Assembly (NCBI GenBank): GCA_013822285.1
Contig: PNKF01000007.1
Span: forward strand, 1 to 33,413
DNA length: 33,413 nt
DNA from: Gemmatimonas sp.
GTDB lineage: Bacteria; Gemmatimonadota; Gemmatimonadetes; Gemmatimonadales; Gemmatimonadaceae
Direction: 5' to 3'
Positions 20,011-28,598 of this stretch are shown one piece after another. Under the pieces are notes generated by a model. It had not been told where the DNA came from and searched no databases. It saw only the letters and a list, made by a program, of their open reading frames with translations. The first letter of the stretch is position 1. Every line of letters begins with the position of its first letter. The position numbers and the translations under genes were made by a program.

Positions 20011-21365
20011 TGATTGTCCGTTGAGAAGTATCTGCGCTGTGGGTCCTGCGGTCCGGTGCCGATTTCCCGAATCAAGCCGAGGTCGATCAACGTGGCCAGC
20101 CGTGTGCGCGTCGCCCGCGGTGTCAGGCCGATGTCAGCAGCGATCTCCCGGGTCGCTCGGCCATCCGGTGCCTTGACGAAGGCGATGATGCGGCGGTCCG
20201 TCTCATCCAGTCGCGGCGCCGTCACCTGAGCCGAGCGCAAGGTGACGCGGAACCTGAGGCCGACCTCCTCGAACTCTGGCGGCGCGAGCCCGGCATCACG
20301 ACAGGCTCCGATCATCCGCTGCACGCCACTCCCCCATTGCTCGACCAGACCGAGCTCCTGGAGGACCCGGCCCAGGACACGGTTGCGCAGCTTCGACACC
20401 CCGAGCGGGAGGTCCGCGACCGTCAGTCCGAAGGGCAGGAGCCCCGGGTTCTCGATCTCCATCCGGTCGTCGTAGATCGCCAGACGAATCGGTGCGCCTG
20501 ATTGAGAGTAGTCGGCGTGCGCGACCGCATTGACGATTGCCTCGCGCACCGCCAGGGGCGGGAATGACCAGCGATCAACGCGTTTCGTGCGACCGATCGT
20601 CGCTCCGCGTGTCGCGTGCTTCTCCACAAAGCCAACGGCGTCCGGAATCGCGGTCAGCAGCGACCCCTTGAGGTCGGTATGGTCCGTGAGTGAGGCACGG
20701 TCGATCCCGCGGAAGCGTCCCGCCTGGATCCAGGCATCCGGGAAGTGCGCGAGCCGATCAACGCCAAAGAGCAGCACCCCACCTACCGTGGGGACGCTGC
20801 GGCCTTGATGCGTGGTCGTGAGCCGGAGCGTGTCGAGATCCCGGCGGGTGAGCCGTCGCAGCGGAGCGAACGACTCGGAAGCAGCTCGGAAGTCGATCGC
20901 TTCCGAGTCGAGGTCCGGCAACGGGCGCTCGTCGAAGGCCTCGCCACGGGCGAAGCGGCGCATCTCCGCAATCAACGCCTCGTCGGCTCGGCGGTTCGTC
21001 GAGCCCACCCGCACGTAGGTCCCGGCCACCGGTCCGGCCTTGGTGAGGTAGTGCGGACGGCTGGCACTGGGATACACCTGCACCGCGAGGACCTGTGCCT
21101 TTCGGTACGAGAGCACCTCGAGATCGGGCAGTAGGCGCGGAGTGATCGCATCGGAGATCAGGCTCGCCAGCCGTTCCTCAACGGCCATCGGATCCACCAC
21201 GCCGCGCACGTGCCGAGTGCCATCCTCGACGCCAATCAGGACGGTGCCCCCGGACGTGTTGGCGAAGGCGACGATCGTGCGCAGCACGCCGTCGGGCGAC
21301 GACAGGTCCCGTTTGAACTCGAGGGTCTTGCTTTCGGGGCGCCGCAGCGCGTCGAGGAGGTTCAT
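20007..21365 (-). CDS. AlbA_2 (Schlafen-like) / ATPase-domain transcriptional-regulator-like protein with C-terminal wHTH
   Basis: ESKTLEFKRDLSSPDGVLRTIVAFANTSGGTVLIGVEDG; AVREAIVNAVAHADYSQSGAPIRLAIYDDRMEIENPG; C-terminal ATREIAADIGLTPRATRTRLATLIDLGLI. Confidence 0.9.
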   Translation of the reverse strand: MNLLDALRRPESKTLEFKRDLSSPDGVLRTIVAFANTSGGTVLIGVEDGTRHVRGVVDPMAVEERLASLISDAITPRLLPDLEVLSYRKAQVLAVQVYPSASRPHYLTKAGPVAGTYVRVGSTNRRADEALIAEMRRFARGEAFDERPLPDLDSEAIDFRAASESFAPLRRLTRRDLDTLRLTTTHQGRSVPTVGGVLLFGVDRLAHFPDAWIQAGRFRGIDRASLTDHTDLKGSLLTAIPDAVGFVEKHATRGATIGRTKRVDRWSFPPLAVREAIVNAVAHADYSQSGAPIRLAIYDDRMEIENPGLLPFGLTVADLPLGVSKLRNRVLGRVLQELGLVEQWGSGVQRMIGACRDAGLAPPEFEEVGLRFRVTLRSAQVTAPRLDETDRRIIAFVKAPDGRATREIAADIGLTPRATRTRLATLIDLGLIREIGTGPQDPQRRYFSTDNQ

Positions 21366-21367
21366 TA

Positions 21368-21412
21368 CTCGGAAGTGTACTCTGAAGTATCGGAAGGCGC
21401 CAGACTTCCGAG
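21368..21412 (-). promoter_or_regulatory. Inverted repeat CTCGGAAGT ... ACTTCCGAG directly upstream of the AlbA_2 gene start
   Basis: arms 21368-21376 and 21404-21412; extra TCGGAAG at 21390-21396. Confidence 0.6.
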
Positions 21413-21471
21413 TCGCGCCGTGTCCGGCTGAGTGGAAGGTTGAGGGTTGGCCGAGCGCAACTCGCCGCCGC

Positions 21472-24363
21472 TCATACGACCGCCCAGCGGACTGCGAACA
21501 GCGTCTCCGACTCGGTCCGTTGGGCCAGCCTCCGCTCTAGTTCGTCAATCAGCCGGTCGCGCTTCGCGAACACCTCGTCCTCGGCCGCGAAGATCTCCTG
21601 CCGCTGCTGGCGCTGCTGCCTCTCCAGCTTCTGAATGCGCTCCTGGATGGCGTGCTGTTCCGCAAGTGTCACGGCCTGCCGCGCCTCGCGGCGCAGCACC
21701 TTGATCCGCTCTTTGGTGTCGTGCAGCGCCTTCTCGGCAGCGAACACCAGATCCTCAGCCCAACGCTCGAGCTTCTCGCGCGCCGCCTGGAAGTGGGTGT
21801 TGTTCTGTTCTAGCGACCGGCTGAGCGTGGCCCGGGCGTGGCGCTCCGCCTCCAGCCGCAGGCGCTCGGCCAAAGTATCGGGAATCGTGTACGGGTGGGC
21901 CGTGCCGGCGAGGGCGAAGAGCTTCTCCATCGTCTCTTGGTCGATTGGCGCGTCGGTGTCGTCGAAGCCAGTGAACAGCAGGTACTCCTCGCGCTCGTAC
22001 GAGTCAACGGCCAACCGCGTCAGCGCGAGGTATCCGGAACGGCCTCGAAGTGCCTCCACGGCCGCTACCCGTGTCGGATGCCGCGTCACGTCGAAGACGA
22101 TCTCGGCGTCGGGCGTAAGCAAGGATTTCGCGGACTCCACCACGTGCTCACCGAGCGGGTGTGACAGGCGGTAGAGAAAGCGACTCCCCTCGTCAGCCGT
22201 TGGCTCGCCCTCGCTCACGCGCGGATGAGTTCGGGAGATCAAGTGATACCGGCCCGTCGCGATCTCCGTCGTGGGGGAGCGCAGCAGGTCGAAGGCAAGC
22301 GCCGAATCGTCGAATCGGGCGGCATCGTGTAGCATCCAGCGGGTGAGCGCCCAGAAACGCCGCCCGACGCGGTCCAACTGCGCCTGCGTATCGGCCAAGC
22401 GAAGTCGCAGGCGCTGGTGCACGTCTTCGTCGAAGTGCTCGAGCAGGGCGCGGCGCGTCTCGTCGAGGCGGGAGCGGATCTGCTCGTCCAGTTCGTCCTG
22501 CAGTCGCTTGAACGCCGCGTCAATCTCCGCGGGAGAGCGGCATTCCTGATAGATGGCGAGGATGCGCTGCTCGAAGTCCACGCCACTGTCGATGCTGCCG
22601 AGTACGTCGTCCGAGGCACCGAACACGCCGCTGAAGAGTGAGAACTTCTCGGTGAGCAGCTCGAGCACGCGTCTGTCGGCCGCGTTGCGCTCGTTGAGGA
22701 AATTGATGACGACCACGTCGTGTTGCTGACCGTAACGGTGGCAGCGCCCAATGCGTTGCTCGATACGCTGCGGGTTCCAGGGCAAGTCGTAGTTCACGAC
22801 CAACGAGCAGAACTGCAGGTTGATCCCCTCGGCGGCCGCCTCGGTGGCCAAGAGGATGCTGCCGTGGTCGCGGAAGTGTTCGATCAGCGCCGTGCGGAGA
22901 TCCACCGCCTTGGAGCCCGAGATGCGGTCGCTGTCGCGGTTCGTCTCCAGCCAACGCTCGTAGATGGCGGAGGCATCGGGGCCGCCGTTGCTGCCGTTGA
23001 AGACCACGACTTGGCCGGCGTAGCCATTGGACTCGAGGAAGCTCTGCAGGTAGTCCTGCGTGCGCCGCGACTCGGTGAAAACCAGCGCCTTGCGTGCGGC
23101 GCCAGTCTTGGCCATCTCGCTGAAGCCCACGTCGAGGGCGGTCAGCAGCGCGGTCGACTTGCTGTCCACGCCAATCTGTCGCGCCCGGTCGGCCAGGCGC
23201 CGAAGGATCTCAATCTCCTCCCGGAGCTGTTGCCGATTGATGACCGCTGGCCGCTCAGCGATGCTGGGATCTTCGTCATCCGCTTGCAGGATCTCATCGA
23301 GGAGATCGTCCTCGAGTTCCTCGGCTTCAATCAGCCGTTCCGCGAATTCTGGGTCATTCCCGACTTTCTCGTCGCGGAGCGATTCCAGCCGTTCGCGAAG
23401 TGCATCCAGCGTGGCCGCGATGGCCGGCGACGACGACGCGAGCAGCTTGCGGAGGATCAGCGCCGTCAGGTGGCGCTGCCGCTGCGGCAGGGCGTAGCTG
23501 TTCTCGCGTTGCAGGAAGTCGGAGACCGCCTCGTAGAGCGCGTGTTCGTCGTCCGTCGGGGAGAACGGACGCGTGATCGGCAGTCGCTCGGTGTACCTCA
23601 CGTACTCCGTGACTTGGTTGCGGAGCGTTCGTGTGCAGAAGGTGGCGAGCCGAGCGCGCAGGGCGTCGAGATTGCTACCGGCGCTGGCGTAGAGCGACTT
23701 GAACGCAGTGACGTCACCGAACAGCGTGTCGTCGATCAGCGTGGAGAGGCCGTACAGTTCCAGCAGTGAGTTCTGGAGGGGGGTGGCCGTGAGGAGCAGC
23801 TTGCGACAGTCCTCCGTGGCCCATCGGATGCCTTGGCCGACCTTGTTGCTCGGACGGTAAGCATTGCGGAGTTTGTGCGCTTCGTCAATGACGACGAGAT
23901 CCCAGGCCACGCCCTTGAGGTCGTCGCGCAGCGCGTTGGCGAAGTGGTACGATAGGACGAGGATGTTGCCACTCGCCAGCGGGTCGCGGCTGGCGCGTCT
24001 TGCTTCGCGCACCGATGTGGCATCGAGCACCTTCACAGGCAGGTGGAACTTCTCGGTCAGCTCGAGCGCCCACTGCTTGCGAATGGAGGCCGGACAAATG
24101 ACGAGCAGTCGCCGCTTCCGCTCAGCCCACAGCTGGCAGAGGACGATGCCCGCTTCGACGGTCTTGCCGAGGCCGACTTCGTCGGCGAGGATCACACCCT
24201 TGGACAGTGGCGACTGCAGCGCGAAGAGGGCGGCTTCGATCTGGTGCGGATTGAGATCGACCGCGGCGTCGAAGAGCGCCGTGGAGAGGCGGTCGATGCC
24301 GCCGGCGGCGCGTCGGGTCAGGTCGTGGGCGTAGTACTTGGCGTGGTGTGGTGTCAGGGGCAT
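21472..24363 (-). CDS. SNF2/RapA-like helicase
   Basis: GVILADEVGLGKTVEAGIVL, LVVIDEAHKLRN, LLLTATPLQNSLLELYGL, LLATEAAAEGINLQFCSLVVNYDLPWNPQRIEQRIGRCHRYGQ; start taken at MPLTPHHAKYYAHDL. Confidence 0.92.
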   Translation of the reverse strand: MPLTPHHAKYYAHDLTRRAAGGIDRLSTALFDAAVDLNPHQIEAALFALQSPLSKGVILADEVGLGKTVEAGIVLCQLWAERKRRLLVICPASIRKQWALELTEKFHLPVKVLDATSVREARRASRDPLASGNILVLSYHFANALRDDLKGVAWDLVVIDEAHKLRNAYRPSNKVGQGIRWATEDCRKLLLTATPLQNSLLELYGLSTLIDDTLFGDVTAFKSLYASAGSNLDALRARLATFCTRTLRNQVTEYVRYTERLPITRPFSPTDDEHALYEAVSDFLQRENSYALPQRQRHLTALILRKLLASSSPAIAATLDALRERLESLRDEKVGNDPEFAERLIEAEELEDDLLDEILQADDEDPSIAERPAVINRQQLREEIEILRRLADRARQIGVDSKSTALLTALDVGFSEMAKTGAARKALVFTESRRTQDYLQSFLESNGYAGQVVVFNGSNGGPDASAIYERWLETNRDSDRISGSKAVDLRTALIEHFRDHGSILLATEAAAEGINLQFCSLVVNYDLPWNPQRIEQRIGRCHRYGQQHDVVVINFLNERNAADRRVLELLTEKFSLFSGVFGASDDVLGSIDSGVDFEQRILAIYQECRSPAEIDAAFKRLQDELDEQIRSRLDETRRALLEHFDEDVHQRLRLRLADTQAQLDRVGRRFWALTRWMLHDAARFDDSALAFDLLRSPTTEIATGRYHLISRTHPRVSEGEPTADEGSRFLYRLSHPLGEHVVESAKSLLTPDAEIVFDVTRHPTRVAAVEALRGRSGYLALTRLAVDSYEREEYLLFTGFDDTDAPIDQETMEKLFALAGTAHPYTIPDTLAERLRLEAERHARATLSRSLEQNNTHFQAAREKLERWAEDLVFAAEKALHDTKERIKVLRREARQAVTLAEQHAIQERIQKLERQQRQQRQEIFAAEDEVFAKRDRLIDELERRLAQRTESETLFAVRWAVV

Positions 24364-24436
24364 CGGCGGGGTCGCGAGGGGCGGCTGGCTCCAGTCGGTG
24401 CCGAGTGGAACGTGAAGTGTGGCTAAGTTTCCCGCA

Positions 24437-25297
24437 ATGCTTCGCACGCTTGAAATGCTCGACCTCATCTCAGAGGCCCTAGTCCGCCCCGGCACCCCCC
24501 CCGCTCGCTCCCAAGCCCGCGACCTCATCGCCTGGGTCCTCGACAAGCCGAGGTTCTGGCCCAGCGCCAACCCCGACCACGAGCTCACACCGGCCGAGGT
24601 CGACGCGATCCAACAGGCCGCCGAGAAGCTGAAGCAAGGCATGCCCCTCCAATACGCCGTCGGCAAAGCCCCCTTCCGCCACCTCACGCTAAGGGTCACC
24701 CCTGACACCCTGATCCCCAGGCCCGAAACCGAGCTCCTCGTCGAACTCGTCATCGCCGCCCAAAGAGGCGGCAAGGGCACCGTCGTGGACGTGGGAACGG
24801 GATCAGGCGCCATCGCCCTAGCCCTGGCTGCCGAGAGTGCCTTCGAGCGCATCGTCGCCATCGACATCTCGGAGAAGGCCCTAGAAGTCGCCAAGTCCAA
24901 CCTCCAGGCCATCCCCGAAGACCGTCGGCCCAGACTCGACTTCCGCCTCGGCGACGTCCTCACCCCCATGCAGGGCGAAATCGTTGAAGCCGTAGTCTCC
25001 AACCCCCCGTATATTTCCCCACCTGAGCTGCCCGAACTGCCCCCCAACGTCCGCAACTGGGAGCCCCACTCGGCTCTGTTTGCGGACAAGGACGGGATGG
25101 CGGTCATCGAAAAGCTCATCAGCCAGGCGGGAGACATCCTCCAGCCCGGCGGATTACTTGCCATGGAAGTGGACAGCCGACGCTGCGACCTCGCAGTCCA
25201 AGCGGTCCAAGCCGACGACCGATTCACGGACGTCGAACATCGACTCGACTTGACCGGCCGCCCGCGTTTCGTGGTGGCCCGACGAAAGGAGCGTTAG
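24437..25297 (+). CDS. prmC: release factor glutamine methyltransferase
   Basis: IPRPETELLVELVI, VVDVGTGSGAIALALA, VVSNPPYI. Confidence 0.95.
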   Translation: MLRTLEMLDLISEALVRPGTPPARSQARDLIAWVLDKPRFWPSANPDHELTPAEVDAIQQAAEKLKQGMPLQYAVGKAPFRHLTLRVTPDTLIPRPETELLVELVIAAQRGGKGTVVDVGTGSGAIALALAAESAFERIVAIDISEKALEVAKSNLQAIPEDRRPRLDFRLGDVLTPMQGEIVEAVVSNPPYISPPELPELPPNVRNWEPHSALFADKDGMAVIEKLISQAGDILQPGGLLAMEVDSRRCDLAVQAVQADDRFTDVEHRLDLTGRPRFVVARRKER

Positions 25298-25302
25298 ATC
25301 AG

Positions 25303-25656
25303 ATGCTGAGCGACAAGGCTGTGGAACTGGGCCGCCTCATCGGCCAGAGCGCGGAGTATCAGGCGGTGAAGCGGTCCAACGAGGCGCTGCAGGAAGACAA
25401 GCAGCTCGTCGAGGCGCTGCAGGCCATGGAGACGCTGCGCCGTGACGCGGAAGCGCTGATCCAGGCGGGCTCCTCGCCGACACCGAAGATGGAAGAGCAG
25501 CTCGAGCAGCTGCTCTCGCAGGTGCAGACGAACGCCCTCTACCAGCGCTTCATCGCCGCCAACGAGAACTTCGACAAGGTGATGCAGCAGGTGAATCAGT
25601 GGATGCTCGAGGGCATCAAAAAGGGCGCGGCGAGCCCGATCATCACTCTGGGCTGA
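25303..25656 (+). CDS. YlbF/YmcA-family protein
   Basis: KAVELGRLIGQSAEYQAVKRSNEALQEDKQLVEALQAMETL. Confidence 0.8.
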   Translation: MLSDKAVELGRLIGQSAEYQAVKRSNEALQEDKQLVEALQAMETLRRDAEALIQAGSSPTPKMEEQLEQLLSQVQTNALYQRFIAANENFDKVMQQVNQWMLEGIKKGAASPIITLG

Positions 25657-25667
25657 GCACGCTCGCG

Positions 25668-26336
25668 TTGCGCGGTCAGCTCGTGGTCTTCGAGGGAGGC
25701 GAGGGAGCGGGGAAGTCCACCCAGCTCCAGCGCCTCTCGGCGCGTCTCACGGTCGATGGCGTGAAGCACGCGGTGTATCGCGAACCCGGCGGAACGCCCG
25801 TCGGCGACAGGATCCGCGAGATCCTCCTGCACTCCGACCTTCCGCTGGCCCCGACGGCCGAGGCCTCGCTGTTCGTGGCCTCGCGCGCACAGTTGGTGCA
25901 CACGGTGGTGAAGCCGGCGCTGGTTGCGGGGCAGCACATCCTGCTCGATCGCTTCCTGCTCTCCACCTACGCGTATCAGATCCACGGCCGCGGACTGCCC
26001 TCGCGAGAAGTTCGCGCGGCGAACGAACTTGCCACGCAGGGGCTGGTGCCGGATCTCACGGTACTCCTGCGATTGCCTGTCTCCGAAGGCTTGGACCGTG
26101 CAGGCAAGCGGGGCGAGGCCGACCGCTTCGAGCGCGCCGACCGCGGCTTCCACGATCGCGTGGCCGCGGCCTTCGATCAGTTCGCTGAGCCGAGCTGGCA
26201 GCGCGCGCATCCGGAGTGCGGGAAGATCGTCGCGGTGGATGCGTCTGGCTCTCTCGATGAAGTCGAACAGCGCGTGCAGGCCGCGATCGCCGCGCATTGC
26301 CCGGCCTTGCTCAGCCGCGCGGGGTCTCGCGCGTGA
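25668..26336 (+). CDS. tmk: thymidylate kinase (start codon uncertain, probably TTG at 25668)
   Basis: VVFEGGEGAGKSTQLQRLS; YREPGGTPVGDRIREILL; LLDRFLLSTYAYQ. Confidence 0.92.
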   Translation: MRGQLVVFEGGEGAGKSTQLQRLSARLTVDGVKHAVYREPGGTPVGDRIREILLHSDLPLAPTAEASLFVASRAQLVHTVVKPALVAGQHILLDRFLLSTYAYQIHGRGLPSREVRAANELATQGLVPDLTVLLRLPVSEGLDRAGKRGEADRFERADRGFHDRVAAAFDQFAEPSWQRAHPECGKIVAVDASGSLDEVEQRVQAAIAAHCPALLSRAGSRA

Positions 26337-26370
26337 AGCCTTCGCTCATCGGCTCCCGTAAGGGTCGCGC

Positions 26371-27924
26371 ATGAACCGCTTCCGCCTGCTCCCGCCGACG
26401 GCGCTGATCGCCATCGCGCTGCTCTCCGGCGCCTGGCTGCTGGGCCGCGCCCTCGACCGCGACGAACGCCGCTCCGAGGAAGGCGCGCGCTTGCTCGACG
26501 CCGTGATGGACCGCGTGCGCAACAGCTACGTGGAGCCTGTCGACGAAGAACAACTCTGGCAGGCCGCCGTCGCGGGCATGCTCGACGAACTCGGCGACCC
26601 GAACTCCGCCTACATCACGCCGGATCGCCTCGAGAGCCTGCAGCTCTCGGCCTCCAACGCCTACCGCGGCGTGGGCCTGAGCGTGGACGTCATCGATGGC
26701 TGGATCACCGTCATCCAACCGCGCGCGGGCTCTCCTGCTGAACGCGCCGGTCTGCAGACGGGCGATCGCTTGATCGAGCTCGACGGCAAGTCCATGCAAG
26801 GCTGGACCGTGCAGGAAGCCCGCGAGCGTCTGCGTGGCCCACTGGGCAGCACGGTGCGGCTCGTCGTCGAACGCGGGCAGGGCACGCGCATCACCGTCAC
26901 GCTCGAGCGTGCGGATATCCGCAATCGCGCGGTCACGCGCGCAGTCGTCCTCGACGGCGGCGTGGGCTACCTCGCGGTCACGACCTTTTCCGACTCCACC
27001 GAAGCCGAGTTGATCTCGATGGTGGATTCGCTGCGTCGTGCGGGCGCGACATCGTTGGTCCTCGACATGCGCAACAATCCCGGCGGGCTGCTCGAGCAGG
27101 GCGTCGGTGTGGCCGATCTCTTCTTGATGCCGGGACAGCAGATCGTCACCACCCGCGGGCGGTCGGCGAACGCGAACAAGACCTACGTCGATTCAACCGC
27201 TGAGCGATGGGGCGGATTGCCAATGGCTGTGCTGGTGAACGGTCTGACGGCCAGCGCCGCCGAGATCGTCGCCGGTGCCCTGCAGGATCACGACCGCGCC
27301 GTCGTGCTCGGCCGCGTCAGCTACGGCAAGGGCAGCGCACAAACGGTGTACCCGCTCGACAACGGCGCGGCGATCTCGCTTACCGAAGCGCGCTGGTTCA
27401 CGCCGCTGGGCCGCTCGCTCGAAGTCGCGCCGCCTGACGAAGAACCCCTCGCCGACGCCGACACCGCGCGCCCACTGTTCCGCACGGCCAGCGGTCGCAA
27501 GGTGTACGGCGGCGGTGGCATCGTGCCCGACATCGCCGTGGGCGACAGCACGCTCGACCCCAACGAGCGGCGTTTGCTCGCCGAGCTCGGGGCCGACGTG
27601 CCGCGCTGGCGCGAAGCGCTGACGGCCGAGGCCCGGGCGTTGGTGCAGGCGCGCGCCGTGCGCGACTCGATGTTCACCACGCGCCCCGAGTGGCGCGGAC
27701 GCCTGCAGACGCGCATGCGCGCGATGGGGCTGCGTTTCACCGCATCGACGTTCGCCGAGGCGAGTGCATTTGTGGATCGCCGCCTGGGCGACGAGATCGC
27801 GCGGCAGGGCTGGGGCGCGGCGTACGCGCAGCGGCGGCAGGTGCGCGGTGATGTGGTGGTGCAGCGGGCAGCGGAGTTGCTGCGCAAGGCGCGCGCGCCG
27901 CAGGATGTGTTCGTGGCGGAGTGA
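26371..27924 (+). CDS. S41-family C-terminal processing peptidase with PDZ domain
   Basis: PDZ GVGLSVDVIDGWITVIQPRAGSPAERAGLQTGD; LVLDMRNNPGGLLEQG; LTASAAEIVAGALQDHDRAVVLGRVSYGKGSAQT. Confidence 0.95.
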   Translation: MNRFRLLPPTALIAIALLSGAWLLGRALDRDERRSEEGARLLDAVMDRVRNSYVEPVDEEQLWQAAVAGMLDELGDPNSAYITPDRLESLQLSASNAYRGVGLSVDVIDGWITVIQPRAGSPAERAGLQTGDRLIELDGKSMQGWTVQEARERLRGPLGSTVRLVVERGQGTRITVTLERADIRNRAVTRAVVLDGGVGYLAVTTFSDSTEAELISMVDSLRRAGATSLVLDMRNNPGGLLEQGVGVADLFLMPGQQIVTTRGRSANANKTYVDSTAERWGGLPMAVLVNGLTASAAEIVAGALQDHDRAVVLGRVSYGKGSAQTVYPLDNGAAISLTEARWFTPLGRSLEVAPPDEEPLADADTARPLFRTASGRKVYGGGGIVPDIAVGDSTLDPNERRLLAELGADVPRWREALTAEARALVQARAVRDSMFTTRPEWRGRLQTRMRAMGLRFTASTFAEASAFVDRRLGDEIARQGWGAAYAQRRQVRGDVVVQRAAELLRKARAPQDVFVAE

Positions 27925-27942
27925 ACGGCAACTGCCGTTCAC
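27921..27942. repeat. 10-bp-arm palindrome GTGAACGGCA-AC-TGCCGTTCAC overlapping the S41 stop codon
   Basis: perfect arms, read directly; no T-tract. Confidence 0.7.
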
Positions 27943-27966
27943 CACGGAGACACGAAGACACGGAGA
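27942..27966. repeat. CACGGAGACACGAAGACACGGAGA-type dispersed intergenic repeat
   Basis: CCACGGAGACACGAAGACACGGAGA, related to a second copy at 29259-29286. Confidence 0.6.
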
Positions 27967-28119
27967 CTGCAGAAGAAGTGCTTTGGGGACCGCGCCGCTG
28001 CATCGGTGCGTGCGGAGTGCGTGGATCCGCCACCGGTGGCGATGCGCCGAGCGTCGATCGTCGCTACCCCTCCGCTATCGTCTCGGGGGTCGGCGCCCCG
28101 CCGGCACGATCGCGGCATC

Positions 28120-28148
28120 TTGCTTGTAATAACGCCACGCGTTACTAT
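28120..28148 (+). promoter_or_regulatory. Candidate higBA promoter (TTGCTT-N17-TACTAT) with imperfect palindrome AATAACGCcacGCGTTACT in the spacer
   Basis: TTGCTT 28120-28125, TACTAT 28143-28148, ATG at 28153. Confidence 0.55.
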
Positions 28149-28152
28149 TTCT

Positions 28153-28260
28153 ATGATTCGCAGCTTCGCAGACCGAGACACGGAGCGTCTCTGGGAACGC
28201 GAGCACGTCCGACTGGTGGACGGCAGCGTCGAAGACGTCGAGATCATCGACTACCACTAG
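28153..28260 (+). pseudogene. higB: HigB (RelE-superfamily) toxin remnant with internal in-frame deletion, 35 aa
   Basis: MIRSFADRDTERLWEREHVR resembles a HigB N-terminus; VEDVEIIDYH* resembles a HigB C-terminus; the core is absent. Confidence 0.8.
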
Positions 28261-28268
28261 AGGCAACG

Positions 28269-28571
28269 ATGGCCAAGAAGGTCGCACCGATTCACCCAGG
28301 CGAAGTGCTGCTGGAGGAGTTCTTGGTCCCCCTCGATCTCTCGCAGTATCGTCTGGCGCATTCCATCAGCGTCCCGCCGCGTCGCATCAATGAGATCGTC
28401 CATGGCGATCGGGCGATCTCTGCGGATACCGCGCTGCGACTGTCGCGCTTCTTCGGCAACAGTGCCGAGTTCTGGCTGAACCTCCAAGCGCGTTTCGACC
28501 TTGAGACTGAACGTGACAGGCTCGGGGCACGCTTGGAGCGCGAGGTCGAAGTCTTCGCTTCCGCGAGCTGA
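28269..28571 (+). CDS. higA: HigA-family antitoxin (XRE HTH)
   Basis: IHPGEVLLEEFLVPLDLSQYRLAHSISVPPRRINEIVHGDRAISADTALRLSRFFGNSAEFWLNLQARFDLE. Confidence 0.95.
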   Translation: MAKKVAPIHPGEVLLEEFLVPLDLSQYRLAHSISVPPRRINEIVHGDRAISADTALRLSRFFGNSAEFWLNLQARFDLETERDRLGARLEREVEVFASAS

Positions 28572-28578
28572 TTGGCGG

Positions 28579-28596
28579 GGCCGCGGGCCTGCGGCC
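28579..28596. terminator. Possible bidirectional hairpin GGCCGC-gggcct-GCGGCC between convergent genes
   Basis: 6-bp perfect stem; no T-tract, weak. Confidence 0.3.
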
Positions 28597-28598
28597 GC

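Noticed and set aside
19063-20013. 316-aa plus-strand ORF
   Set aside because: Antisense to mod; shadow composition.
22720-23769. 349-aa plus-strand ORF
   Set aside because: Antisense to the SNF2 helicase; shadow ORF.
24364-25227. N-terminal 288 aa of the 1251-aa minus-strand ORF 21472..25227
   Set aside because: Antisense to prmC, low-complexity Ser/Arg-rich; helicase start is better placed at ATG 24363 (MPLTPHHAKYYAHDL).
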